This document shows, in pieces, positions 13,501 through 24,700 of a DNA stretch of 64,000 nt. How positions within the stretch are numbered: the first letter of the stretch is position 1; each line of letters starts with the position of its first letter. Under the pieces are notes generated by a model. That model saw only the letters and a list, made by a program, of their open reading frames with translations. It was not told the origin of the DNA and searched no databases. The stretch is from Hymenolepis diminuta (Eukaryota > Platyhelminthes > Cestoda > Cyclophyllidea > Hymenolepididae): the NCBI GenBank assembly GCA_900708905.1, contig CAADRB010000024.1, positions 1,708,723 to 1,772,722 of the forward strand, read 5' to 3'. The position numbers and the translations under genes are program-made.

Positions 13501-16500
13501 TTAACTTAATCTTCTCAACGATGTAAAATCCGAGGGAAAACCTATCAACAAAATAGGGAGCCAGTACTCTACCAAGACCAGCAATTATCAAATGCGCTAT
13601 AAAAATTGTGATACTTATAATAAGTTTAAATATGCTATCACTCGGGGCAGTGGTACGGAAATAAGACTGCTCATTAAAAATTGGAGTTAAGAATACAACC
13701 GAATAACTGAATTTACAAATAACCCTGTATTTTATTAAGTCCATTTATTTCAAGATAGCATACAGCACACGAATTAAATAATAGAATGTAAGGCTTCCAG
13801 GTTCTAGTACAATAAAGAAAGAGCTCCGCAAGGGCCTATAGTTGCCCTGTCTGCGTTTTGGCGTTCTTTCTCAGCTCTGACTTGTAACGGTTGCATTCTG
13901 AAGGTTATATTCATGGAAAAATTTTCTCTTCATTCTGTTGAGCAGCCTTGAATTTGAAAGTGCACATTGAGCAGTGCAAAAATTGAGACGGCCCGGGGGG
14001 GGGGGATTGCATAGCCAGTTTCTTCTTTGCTAACTTGTTGTATCCAACACGAAGATAGGACTCACGAGCTTTTGAACAGTAGTCATCAATATTAAGACTT
14101 GTATAGGAACTTCGTCTACTAATATCTATACATATGTCTTTTTCGCCATACGACGACGACGACAGCAAAAAAGCAATGGATTGAAAACAAAAGGTTTTTT
14201 TCTGAACTCTAATAAGCTCCACTCTGCTAAAACATCAAAGATATTATCAACTAGCAGTCCTGAACTACTGAAAAAAGAAACGTATGAATCGAGGCGGCGT
14301 GGACGATCACTCCCTCAAATCAACCAATCACCAATCTATGGTCAATCTCACATTCAATAACCTAGGAGTCAAACCCTGAAATTTAAAATTCAAAGCATCC
14401 CGATATGGCACAATGTACCATATCCGTTAAGAAAAAGCAGGCAGTTTAATGAGGCCGGAATAAAAATGAAATAAAATACTTTTGACACTCTCACTTTACT
14501 ATTCTTTACTTTTCTATGATAAAAAAGGTGTTTCTCGTAACAGAAATGCGTATTTAAAAGAAAATTAGTGAATTCCGATTAGATAATAATAGAAATGGAC
14601 TGTGACCTATTGAACTTCTGTGAACGTAATTGTCTAATCATTTCGAAAACTTAACGCATACGTTTGTTTAGATGAAATCAAAACGCATAAATTTATATAA
14701 ATGATTAGATATTTTGTTCGGAAGAGATCTTTAATTTCATCTAAGCAAGAGAAATTATTATTTTTTTGGGAAATATTTAGAGATAATAAAATAAAAGAGT
14801 GAATGTTTACAAATATTTCCACATAAAGAAAACATAAAAACAAATTTCCACATGTTAATTACTAAAAGAACTTATTTTTATGTCTTATTTTATTAGGCTA
14901 AGTGATAAAATTAAACCTCTTCCAAGTGATCTGTGGCCATGTATAATCAGGAAAATAACTTCAACCTAAAAGTACCTTTAGATTGTAAAATTGATGTTCC
15001 AAACTTAAAATCAGCAAATTCAGCAATTTTATTTAAATCTTCACTTTTCCCTGTGGTGTTAAAATTAAGCAACAATACTTACGAGGTACTCCTGAGTATC
15101 CACTTGAGCTCCATGATAGATGAGGAAGTGAATAATCTCCCTATGACCCGCGGAAGCCGCTTTGTGAAGAGCTGTGCATCCAACCTAAAATGCATCACAA
15201 AATAAAATATTTTCTCTTCGCTGAAAGTTCTTTTCCTTTTTGGAAGCCTATATTTTCATTTTATGACGAGAAGGATTGCGAAAACAGGCGTTTCCCATAT
15301 GGGGCGTATTTTTCTCCTATCGCGTATATTATTCTTCCTCTAGCGAGAAAAAAATTCACACATATTTATATATATATAGAAACACATGAGATTTTGTACA
15401 CATGTGTGTATTTCTTTGAATGACGGAGGAAGTTTTCTTTTATTGTATCACTTCTGGAAGACTTGATGCTTTTGTTTTCTTATTGCTGGCTCTTAAAATG
15501 AATGGAAATGAGATGGGGATGGAAGATTCTCTGTTTATCTGCAGCTGTGAAATGGTCTTTACATCGTCTCTAATAATTGACACCTTCTCTCTTTCGACAC
15601 GTTCAAATCAGAGTTACACAAGGGACGACAAGATGGCTGACTGATGACGGAAGTGTCTGAGAATGAGCAGTTCAATAGCCTCACTATTTATTGAGAAACA
15701 GACTGCTGTAAAACGTGCATCATAGAGATAATGTAAATGAGGGTTTTAAAGCACACGGACCAAGCATCACGGATATACCTTCAATCTGATTGATGGCAGT
15801 AGCCAGTCTCTAGAACGCTAGTCCTAAGCATTGTCTACTTCTGTCATATTTACATCAATTTTCATCAGTTATCTTATAATTGCAGTGACTGAGTCCTCAA
15901 TGATTAACTCGGGCATGCTTTATTTCATCTTGTCACTAAATGGTACAAAATTATAACACCCCGCATTTAGGCATCACTTCAGACACTGTATTATTAAAGA
16001 CCAAAATGCTGTAACTCCATGATAATTTATTAACTTAACCATTTTTCTGGAAAGGTCTTTTAGAGGACCTGACAAGTGAAGATTGGAGGAAAATTTCATT
16101 TAGTTCGGCCCCTCCGCATATCTCTCATCAACGAGAGGTAGTAACTACGTATGAATTGTCCATCGTGAGATAAATCAAATACCCTTGTGACGCTGAGTCA
16201 TGTTTACGCTATCGCAATGCTATCCCTCTTTTGAGTATTAATAAATTATCAGTCATTTGGTTAATAAAGCCACGTTATCAGTAGAATGATCAAATAAGCA
16301 CGATTAGCCGGAGCGGCATTTTGTTTTAACATTAAAAGACGGCGGCAAATAGAAGACTCCTCTTTACAAACATCCGCTAGGTCTTTTTTGAATGAAGGGA
16401 TAATGCTTCAGTAGAACTATAGGTTGCAAACGTGTGTGAAAGTAACAAGATGATATATTCATCTTCCCAAGGACTAATTTCTTCCCAGGAGCTAATTTCC

Positions 16501-18485
16501 TCCCAAATTCTATTCCCTTTATTCCTATATCTGGCTTCAATGTTATTCACCTGTATTTAACTTTAGTCAAACCAGATTAAGCAAGCGAAAAATAATAATA
16601 TTTTGATCATTTGGATCGTTTTAAATAAATTTTGACACCAAAATAAAGAATCAACGGGGTGGGATATTCAATTCCAAATGCTTGTGTAACTTGTTTATTC
16701 TCAATGCGACTGATCTTAGGTCTTTCGAAACTGAATTTACAGTCATTATCCTGAACACAACCAAAAAATAAGAAAAAATTTTACGATTCAAGAATTGATA
16801 GGAAGATTAACTAACTTTATTTTGCTCAAAATGATTATTACTGCTTTGGACGTTTCTCAACCTTGTAAGAGAAACGAAAGCAACCTTCACGAAAAGATGC
16901 TTCTCTTTGAGTATTGATTCTGGTTTCGGTATTTACTAGAAATGGCCTACAAATAAGAATCTTCTTTGAAATTTGATCCCCATTTCCAAAGTCAGATCAC
17001 CTCCAATTGTCACCATCTGGTGGCCCAAAATGACCTTTTAAAATACGCATCCCATCCTTATTGGAGTTAGGATCAATTCTAACTTGAAATATTTAAAAAC
17101 ATTTGTGAATTGTTATGATTGACAAGTGGGAGATACAATAGAAGGCGAACGGGTCGCCCTATACTAACTTATATTACTCATTCTGTGTGATTTAAGTAAT
17201 AATGTGACCTTCAGTATATTCAGACGAACTTCTTTTGGTATTTATTCAGTGATGGATTCGCCCAATTACACCAATTAGAGAGAAATGAAATGATGGGACT
17301 TTTTTTCAAGGGAACAACACTAAACGAAGTAAATTCGACAGAGAACTCACATCATCGCGACTGTTAACGTTGATTGTAGGCATAAATGCAAGAATGGTTT
17401 TGAGATTATCCACGCTTCCAGAAGCCGCAGCCAAATGAAAGAGTTGAAATGCCTAAAACAAAGAAAGGACAATATTATTTTACTAATAGTAAATGATGTG
17501 AGACCAAATAAATGGTCTTTTCTCCGCTTTTCATTAACTATGCATAGTGATTGAAAAGCAACTCCCTTTTAAAAATTAAATAATTTATACAAATATAATA
17601 CAAGAATGGCACTCACACCAAGAGGTTTTTTTACATAAGTTTTCATCAGGAGTTCTCTGAACTACTGAGGACTTTATTACTGATTCTGTGGCCTTGAGTT
17701 TAGCGTGATAGTTACTGGTTATTGATAGTTATCCATCCAAGTGTATGCTTCTTTCCTTCACCATCTACGGACTTAAATTGTCGACCACAATCTGGCATGT
17801 TCTAGAACATTTACGCATCCCAAAATCTGCTTGTTAGTCGGTCAGTATAGGTATGTTATTCGTGAATTCAAGGGTAATGTTGCAAAGCATATTTTTTGGG
17901 TGCATGTTCTTCACAAAAGCGTAGGCAATATATCATGAAGTTAATGCTGGTAGAACCACAAGCGCCCATTTATCATCACTTAAGTGATTTTCAATTAATT
18001 TCAACTCGACAAGGGTCTGATCTAGAGTTCAAGTGCATACATATAGCTAGACTGTTCATTTTTAGGGTAATTAAAATAAATTTTAGTGAGGTCTTTTACA
18101 TTAAAAATATCCTAGCAGGTACCAGCCAAATGCTTTTAATATCAAATAAGACAATCACATCGATATGATACTGTTCATTAATCATGTTAATTCGTTAACC
18201 AGTCCTTAACATCGCGTAGATGAACTCATAATGGAGCCTAAGAATCACATCCACTCTCTATTTGATAAAATTGGACAGGCGGCAATGAACTATACATATT
18301 CCTCAAAAAGTACATACTCTCTTGAATCCTAAAATTTCCATTGTAATAATGATAGTAATAAAATTTCCTAAAGTAAATACCTGAAGGATGTCTATTCGGA
18401 CTCGTTTGGAAAGGAGAACGCGTAAGCGATGGCTATCTCCATTGAGAGTTGCGTTAATCAATTGCCAGCGAATAGCTTCGTTCAT
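1592..18485 (-). CDS. ANKRD6: ANKRD6/Diversin/Diego-like ankyrin-repeat protein with hydrophobic C-terminus
   Basis: Six exons in phase 0 on the minus strand: 18485-18381, 17452-17351, 15184-15083, 8568-8470, 7771-7673 and 2248-1592, giving 387 aa. All junctions are GT-AG. Each of the first five exons holds one ankyrin repeat (33-35 aa), and the last holds two more plus a tail. Visible repeat cores include GCTALHKAASAGH, NGNSPLHEAASKGFSRS, GLTPLHVAAQHGH and GNTCLHTAIRYGR. Repeat order and spacer residues (HEAxxxGFSxS, then xQSxRVLL, then NTCLHxAxRY) follow vertebrate ANKRD6 (Diversin), a Dishevelled-interacting Wnt/planar-polarity scaffold. An insertion of about 40 residues, rich in Ser/Thr/Ala, separates the last repeat from the preceding one (GETPLDIARRR). 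The protein ends with a hydrophobic stretch at about 358-380 and lacks Diversin's long C-terminal half. The stop TAG overlaps a possible donor (GTTAGT), so further exons below 1592 are possible. The gene assignment is good; the end is uncertain. Confidence 0.85.
4555..4630 (-). repeat. tRNA-derived SINE-like repeat copy
   Basis: Read on the minus strand, it carries the family core: a B-box-like GGGATTCGAAGCCC followed by the shared CATCGGTGTAT..CAGTG segment. It is one of about ten diverged copies in the window, the others being mostly beyond 35 kb. Confidence 0.45.
5932..6180 (+). repeat. LTR-like segment (possible solo LTR fragment)
   Basis: A locally GC-richer block inside ANKRD6 intron 5 carries, in order, a CCAAT-type box (5977-5984, CCAATCAG), a TATA-like TATTTAAG (6017-6024) about 40 nt on, and an AATAAA (6100-6105) about 80 nt further. 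That order and spacing is typical of U3-R in LTR retrotransposons. No second LTR, target-site duplication or internal region was found, so this is an inference from composition and signal order only. A run of 74 open codons across it has no recognised domain. Confidence 0.3.
12406..12624 (+). mobile_element. Ty3/gypsy retrotransposon integrase C-terminal remnant
   Basis: An open frame of 72 codons ends with the hallmark tail of Ty3/gypsy polyproteins: VVSIDRVTPAYLDKP, then a variable Pro/Lys/Ser linker, then SRSGRHVRFPDRYKV just before the stop. In gypsy Pol this is the integrase C-terminal (GPY/chromodomain-like) end, where VSIDRxKPA and TRSGRxVRFPDR are highly conserved. The preceding integrase core, RNase H and reverse transcriptase are not recognisable upstream, and no flanking LTR pair was seen, so this is a truncated relic inside an intron, opposite in orientation to the host gene. 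The family assignment is strong; activity is ruled out by the missing parts. Confidence 0.8.
13334..13744 (-). other. Unrecognised 136-codon open frame with membrane-like segments
   Basis: It lies inside an ANKRD6-like intron on the same strand. The translation has a hydrophobic segment around residues 40-60 (KLIISITIFIAHLIIAGLG), a charged stretch with KNESYSEHDLRRK, and a second aromatic hydrophobic stretch (IYFFTQIYFLNFLAC). I do not recognise a family. It could be a nested gene, a relic exon of a membrane protein or a chance open frame in AT-rich DNA. No convincing promoter or poly(A) signal was identified. Confidence 0.2.
15185..17350 (-). other. Intron 2 of the ANKRD6-like gene (2.2 kb)
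   Basis: No gene or repeat recognised. It is anonymous AT-rich sequence bounded by a good GTGAGT donor at 17350 and a TTTTAG acceptor at 15185. Confidence 0.6.
17453..18380 (-). other. Intron 1 of the ANKRD6-like gene (0.9 kb)
   Basis: Bounded by GTATTT at 18380 and TTTTAG at 17453. Nothing else supportable was seen inside. Confidence 0.6.
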
Positions 18486-18535
18486 TGTATCACCTTTTTC
18501 CTTTATTTCCCAAATTATTCACAATCCAGGAAGCT
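18486..18535 (-). promoter_or_regulatory. 5' UTR and splice acceptor ahead of the ANKRD6-like start
   Basis: On the minus strand a TTTTATTTCAG acceptor ends at 18534, followed by 48 nt of leader and then the ATG at 18485. A TGA lies in the leader in one reading frame. This marks either a 5'-UTR intron or a spliced-leader trans-splice site, which is common in cestodes. No upstream coding exon was found. Confidence 0.5.
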
Positions 18536-21500
18536 GAAATAAAATTGGAAAAAACAAAAGATAAAGATGATAATGAAATTAATATTTCATTGATAATATA
18601 TTTGCACTTAACTATCAATGCAATGTTAACATATTTATCTTCAAGCATATTGAAATAAAAATCAATTGAAAGTAATTTTAAAAAATCAGTGATAGATTTT
18701 TAATGCACTTTAGCAATAACATTAATATAAATTATAATACTGTGTTAATTTCTTTCCCAACAAAGCCCTATCATACTATGGAGTGCTACAAATTTCAGGC
18801 GATTATTGAAGCCCACTTTATTTATAAATTTTTTTGGCACTTTATTTAACTGTGTACTTTAAGTTCTGTTTCTTAATCCACACCGGATAATAACTTAATG
18901 CAATTAATACTTATAACGTAATGGCTGATTGCGACCGAATACAGGCGAGATATCACTTTACAGTTTTTTTGAAAAAATAAAAATAATTCAGATTCAACGT
19001 CGTGAACCTTCAATTAAAGTCTTTTTAAACATGGTGTCGTCCTCTTACGTAAAATTAATAAGACAAAGTTGTAGAAAGAGCTCGAAACTCCTCTAATTAA
19101 CGGTCGGGTATCAACATTATTTATTTTTTATCAACAAACTAAAACGTGCTACTTTTGCACTTCAGTATATAAAATTTGTAACTTTTGTCTGCGAACAAAA
19201 TAGAAAGATATTTACTTATTGAAAACATGCGTATACATAAGGAAATTAAAATTTAAGTGAAAGTCGATGGTAGGTAATGAATATGCAATAATAAGATCAT
19301 TTCATAAGCTTCATGACTTTAAAATAACTGAACTACATAGGTTTTATAATATTAAAAAACAGGGGAGGGAAAAAAGATTCAAACCTGTATTCTTGAATAA
19401 CTTCCGTTAAGACTTAAATCATTAATAAATTTAAATTCAGTTTCCATACATTCAGTAATACTTAAAATCTCAAGAAGTTTGAAACATTGCATAAAAGAGC
19501 AGTCATGAGATATAAATAGATGCTGTACTCACATAAGAAAAGTAATTCCAAAATTAGACGCCTCGTAAAGAAATATCAATGTTGTATAAGGCGCTTGATT
19601 TCAAGGTGAGTTATAATTTGCAATTTTACTTAATAAAAGTAATTATAATTTTAACATTTTAAAAGTTGTGTTTGTATTTTTATGTTGCAAAATTTTAATG
19701 TATTTGTAGCATGATTTAAATTTTTGATGCAGTTTAACTTCTATTTTTACTACAATTTTCGACCCTTATAATTTAAAAAAGCTATATTTCGAAAAGTACT
19801 GCAAAATTTCCATAAAATTTGGTCTTATCATAATCCTTCTGTTTCTATTACATCAAAAATGGTGCAAATAGAGATATTTTAAGAAAGGCTTTCATTTTAA
19901 ATGATTGTTTATAATTGACATTTCATTCACAGTGCACGAATCGTGACTTGAAATACTATCATTTTCAAATGACGCTTTATTGAGTTATAATGGCATTTAA
20001 ATTCCTCGAAAACTCTGGCATTATCTGTATAAAAATATAATTCTTGAGCCACTTATTGTACAAATTAATGCTTCAATTAAATAATTTAAATTTAATTTAA
20101 GTTCATATACAATGCTGTAACTTAATGGATTTGTCCATTATGTTACAATAAAATTAAGATTGCTTTTGTAAATTCAAGTGAATAGATACCATGTCACTAA
20201 ATAAAAATATGTACCTGGAATCCAATTGAAATGCGGATCATATTGACGCTTTCCCTGCATTTCATTAAACACTAGTAAAATGTCAGAAAATTACCAGCAA
20301 AAGTTTTTATTTACCACTGCGACTTTACAGTTGACCTTTGTGATTCTATCTAATATAACTGACTTTCTCAATCGACTTGTAGAAGCAAGACATTACTGGT
20401 CAACTTGGAAAAACGTACATGACCTCTATTAACAGGTAGAAATGCTGCTACGTTTATCGAGGAGACATTCTTTCCCACCGACATTCTATCAACAAATTTA
20501 TTTTGTTCTTTGTATCCACCTTCCTTCAGCCCTGAATTAGAAATGGAGAGGAAATAAAAATGTACTTTCCATCTGCAGAACAGCTAGAGAAATAGTTGCT
20601 AGCTCGACACAGTTCTGTCTAATTTTATCCATAATAATACAAAGCACTAAACAATGCATCTGTATTAAATACGCAATAAATTATTAAGTACATCAAATTA
20701 AATGCTAATTTAAATAACAAATAATTGCATCTGATAATTTCATCTCGTAATTCAAAATATGAATAGGTGCAACAAAACCAATTTTACACGCAATCTACAA
20801 ATCTAAATATCGGTGATAATTTTCTCTAAAATTATGGGTTCTCGTAAAGGAAATTAATGCGTTTTGTTCCCTTTAAGTGATGTTCACGTTAAAGTTTACA
20901 CGTTAAAATGAGTGCAAGACTCCTTTAAAAAAACCAAAAAAATGACATAATATTATCTAGTCTAATCCACTCTACCAAGAAATAGATCAGTGTTCAAATT
21001 AAAATGTGATTTTGACAGGGAGACATGTAGTTTCCAGTAAAGCATTTCCCGAAGAGGATGAAGACTAAAATGTGACAATTTCGTTCTTGATAAATGACGA
21101 TATCACAAAAATGCACCATTCCCATTGTTATAATCCGCTCTCCCCTGTAGGATACCGTAATTGACTCTTAGATTCCCTAAGGAATTGCACTAGGTAGAAG
21201 TCCAATTCGATAGCACCACAATAAAAAACGACCTAAACCACCGTATCAAAATAAGACGCACGTTTTCGTTTCCACAGGTCGATTTACATTATGCGGCGCT
21301 TATAACCATAATGCAAATAAACTCGTTCGAATATAAGGGAATTAAAGGGTGAAAAATGGAGAATCTTACATATAAGACTTACCTTGGAGGAAAATATTAT
21401 TTCCCATATGTAATACCTACCTTCCAGATTGCAGAGATGGCATAAAGTGAGCTTTGTAGGAGTCAATAAACATAGTGCACCTCAAACAAACATAAATTGA

Positions 21501-21773
21501 TTTGATATCATATTTTTCCTATACCCAGTTCTAATGGCTGCCATATCCACCGTACTGGATATATTTTAAAGTTGTCTATTTCATATTCATGGATACATCG
21601 ACCTAGCATAGAGAGAATATCTTCAATATATCTATCATCACTTCAAACCCAAACATTCACTAATTAAAAACTCCGAAATTTAAGACTGATCAATAAAACA
21701 AATGTAATGTAGAATTGTAATAGTAATAAATGAGCGTATTTACAGTAGTGGTAGTTTAAACAGATGAGAGAAA
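18534..21773. other. Intergenic AT-rich region between WBP11 and the ANKRD6-like gene
   Basis: Both flanking genes read leftwards, so this holds the 3' flank of WBP11 and the upstream region of the ANKRD6-like gene. No coding region is supported. A 40 nt patch at 20254-20215 (minus) has plausible splice borders but does not join in frame to the next exon. No AATAAA was found in the first few hundred bases after the WBP11 stop. Confidence 0.5.
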
Positions 21774-24700
21774 TTACAGTAAACCCTCCATTTCGCGCAT
21801 AAACTCCTCATAAGCAGCATCCTTGTTTGTAGTCGTATTCATCTTGTTCGCACTCGAGGAACTCGATCCTGAAACTCCCAGTGCACCGCCTGGAATACTT
21901 CCAAGTCGCTCTACAATTAACATGTGGAAGGGGGATTAATTATTCTTAGTTAACTGAGTATTTGCAAAGTTGAAGTATTTAGAACTAGTTGCAAATTTTG
22001 GCTTTTAACAGCCAACCGTTCCTTATTTATGCAGATGGGATAGGCGTCACCATCTAATATTGGAGGATGTGGGTTTCCAAGATTATTCTTTAATCACATT
22101 CCCTATGAGAATACTTGGGTTTGTTGCCCACGAAGCCACAGTGCTGTCTTTATGTCCTTATGACTCAAACCCCTCTTTGTCATATGCAAACGAGGTTACC
22201 AATTCTACTCTTTTCTATAACTGTCCCCTTCCATTTTAAAGTACAACGCACTCATACCTCACGCGCGTCCTTGCCCAAGTGACTCATAAAAGATGTCTTT
22301 GTATTTCTATTCACATACACATGCACATACACAGATACATGCTTGCCATTTACCTGCCCGTATACTTCCCTCACATCTCCTTTCTCCCTCATCTTTTTCC
22401 TTCTTACTCTCTCGGTTCCCCGTCGTGGTCTATTGAATACACTTCAGTCTACACAAATGTTTGTTTTACTTTTGGTAATTCCTAAATTGGTGACCTCGGT
22501 TCTTGTTACTCCTATTCTAACAGTACTTTATTAACTTCAAAGCCAATTAAGGAAAGCACTTTCCACAACTCATCTTGAGTACAGGAGCCTCCCTGGTAAG
22601 AAAATCATATTGAGCCATTCATTTTAAGCGAGCAATTTCGATCAACTCTAATGGATGTCAAGAAGAGATCAACCAAATTTTCAGTCCAACATTAGACATA
22701 ACAAGCTCAAAATTTGGGCACACAATCCCTAACAATTTTATCATGTGAGTATGTGCTTGCCATGAGGAGCACTAGTAATGTTTCAGCTTCTCATTTAATT
22801 CGCTTACTATATGATTTGGTTATGAATCGTAGATCTGTTGGCTAGCGAGACGACTGGTTTTCCTCTAAGGATTTCCAATCTCCTTCATATGAACTTGGAA
22901 ATTATAAAACCTTTGCAATAAGCGGCCTTCAATCGAACAGACAGGATTCAAAACCAATCTATTGAGTTCGAGTAAATGAATAATGAATAATATAAGAATT
23001 GTCGCATGTAATCTTGCTTTAATCTAGACCTATGAACGTGAGCATCAAAATTAACTTTAAAATGACAAAATAAAGCGTGATCGTAAACTTACGTGAAGAG
23101 GAAAGACCGAATCCACCTCCAGGTCTATTTCCAGTTGAACTAATTCCTCCACCAACTTTAATAAGACGTCCATGAGCATCCTTCACAGTACGACGAACTT
23201 TAAGTGAAGTCGGGACAAAGCGGGTGGCATCACCGATCAGATTCTTGATTTGCGGTTTTGCCTCGATTGTAGTTCCAGTGCTGGTAGGAACAGATTCCAT
23301 TGATGTTGGATTTATTGTTGGCGGTGCAGATAAAACAGCTCCTCCTACTTTATAAAGCGAAAAAAGACTTAAGTCTGGTCGTGTATAGCATATAGAACCA
23401 TCGTTCATTGTTTAGCTCAGATGTTAAATATACATCACGTTCTCTTATAATTTTTGATCGTTGATTAAGATGAAACATTCCAAAGCGGGAGCTGAGTATA
23501 TATCTAATCTCCTCAAGCAATTGAGAAGTATGTAATACTCCGTTTCAATTCGGCAAAAGAAGAGAGAAGACTTATAGGATTTCTATATCCTGCCTACTTT
23601 CATGCTCCCCTAGTTTTAAGTACATTCCACATATTTGATCACCAATAGCTTTAATAAGCTCTCTGCTCGTGGCTGCAAGAATATGTAAAAACAGAAGTAG
23701 TGGCATGACCAACCGCTAATTAAATCAACTGGTCAAAAAACGCTGCACATCACAGACACGAACTCATCCGGAAACTCATGGATTAAATCATGAAAACTGA
23801 AACATTTGGGAATTGCATAGTTTGTGGGAAACACTACCATAATTTAAATAAATCACGACTCTTTACATCCTGACATTGTTATACAGTCCTTCTCGATTCT
23901 CGTTTCATCTCTAGTTGGAATGTTTTGTAATTTCGTGCATTCAGACGATGGCGTGTCGTGCTTAAAACTTGTAAAAGTTTCTGTATGATTATAAATAAAG
24001 GTACCGATTGTTTCTTACGTTTAACACGGCCAAGTGAATTTATTAACTTCGTACGTGGGTTCCCTTTCTTCTCTATTGGCTCACGCCTTCTAACCTTAAT
24101 CAGTCACACAACGCCCGGGAGTTTAATACTTAATCAAATTAATGTCTTGCATCTGGGTTGAGATCCCTAATTCGTAACTTGAGTTTATACACCTAATGAG
24201 GAAAGAGATCCAAGTGATAGACTAAGAGGTGAGGGTTTGTTTTAACCGAGACTGAAAATATAAACTCAAGAGATTAGAAACCAAGGAACTTACCATTTTG
24301 CAAACCACCCACATTCAGGCCAGTAGCGGGGTTAAATCCAGGAGCGACAATTCCAGGGAAAGCGGCGACACTTGCACTTATTGAAGGCAGGGGTATCTGT
24401 GATGGAGCCAGACCTAAAATGATGAAATGGAAATGTAACCTTGTGTTGAATTAGTATAATAAAAGGAACCTCTATACGAACCACAAAAATGAATATATAT
24501 TTAAGAGAACTATCATTTATCAATTTCAACCACATACGAAGATCAATAAGGCAAAATATTCAATAGAACGTACCAGCAGTAAAGGTAGGCTCGTGAACGT
24601 CGTTCTGAAATTAAAAAAATTCATTTACAAAAGGATAAACACAGACTATGCCCCTTTAAGTGAAATGATGTATCCATTGAAAAATAAAAAAACTATCGCT

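Larger units (their letters stand above)
8569..15082 (-). other. Intron 3 of the ANKRD6-like gene (6.5 kb)
   Basis: The longest intron of the gene. It holds a Ty3/gypsy integrase remnant (12406-12624, plus strand), a 136-codon minus-strand open frame with hydrophobic segments (13334-13744), a G11 run (13995-14005) and a short GAC repeat near 14151. The remaining sequence is very AT-rich with no other support for genes. Confidence 0.6.

Noticed and set aside
20215..20254. 40 nt patch with splice-like borders upstream of the ANKRD6-like gene
   Set aside because: Joining it to the acceptor at 18534 gives an in-frame stop before the conserved start; at most it is 5' UTR.
18485..21774. WBP11 and the ANKRD6-like gene as a polycistronic trans-spliced unit
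   Set aside because: They are on the same strand, but about 3.2 kb of intergenic sequence is far longer than the spacing usual in flatworm polycistrons.
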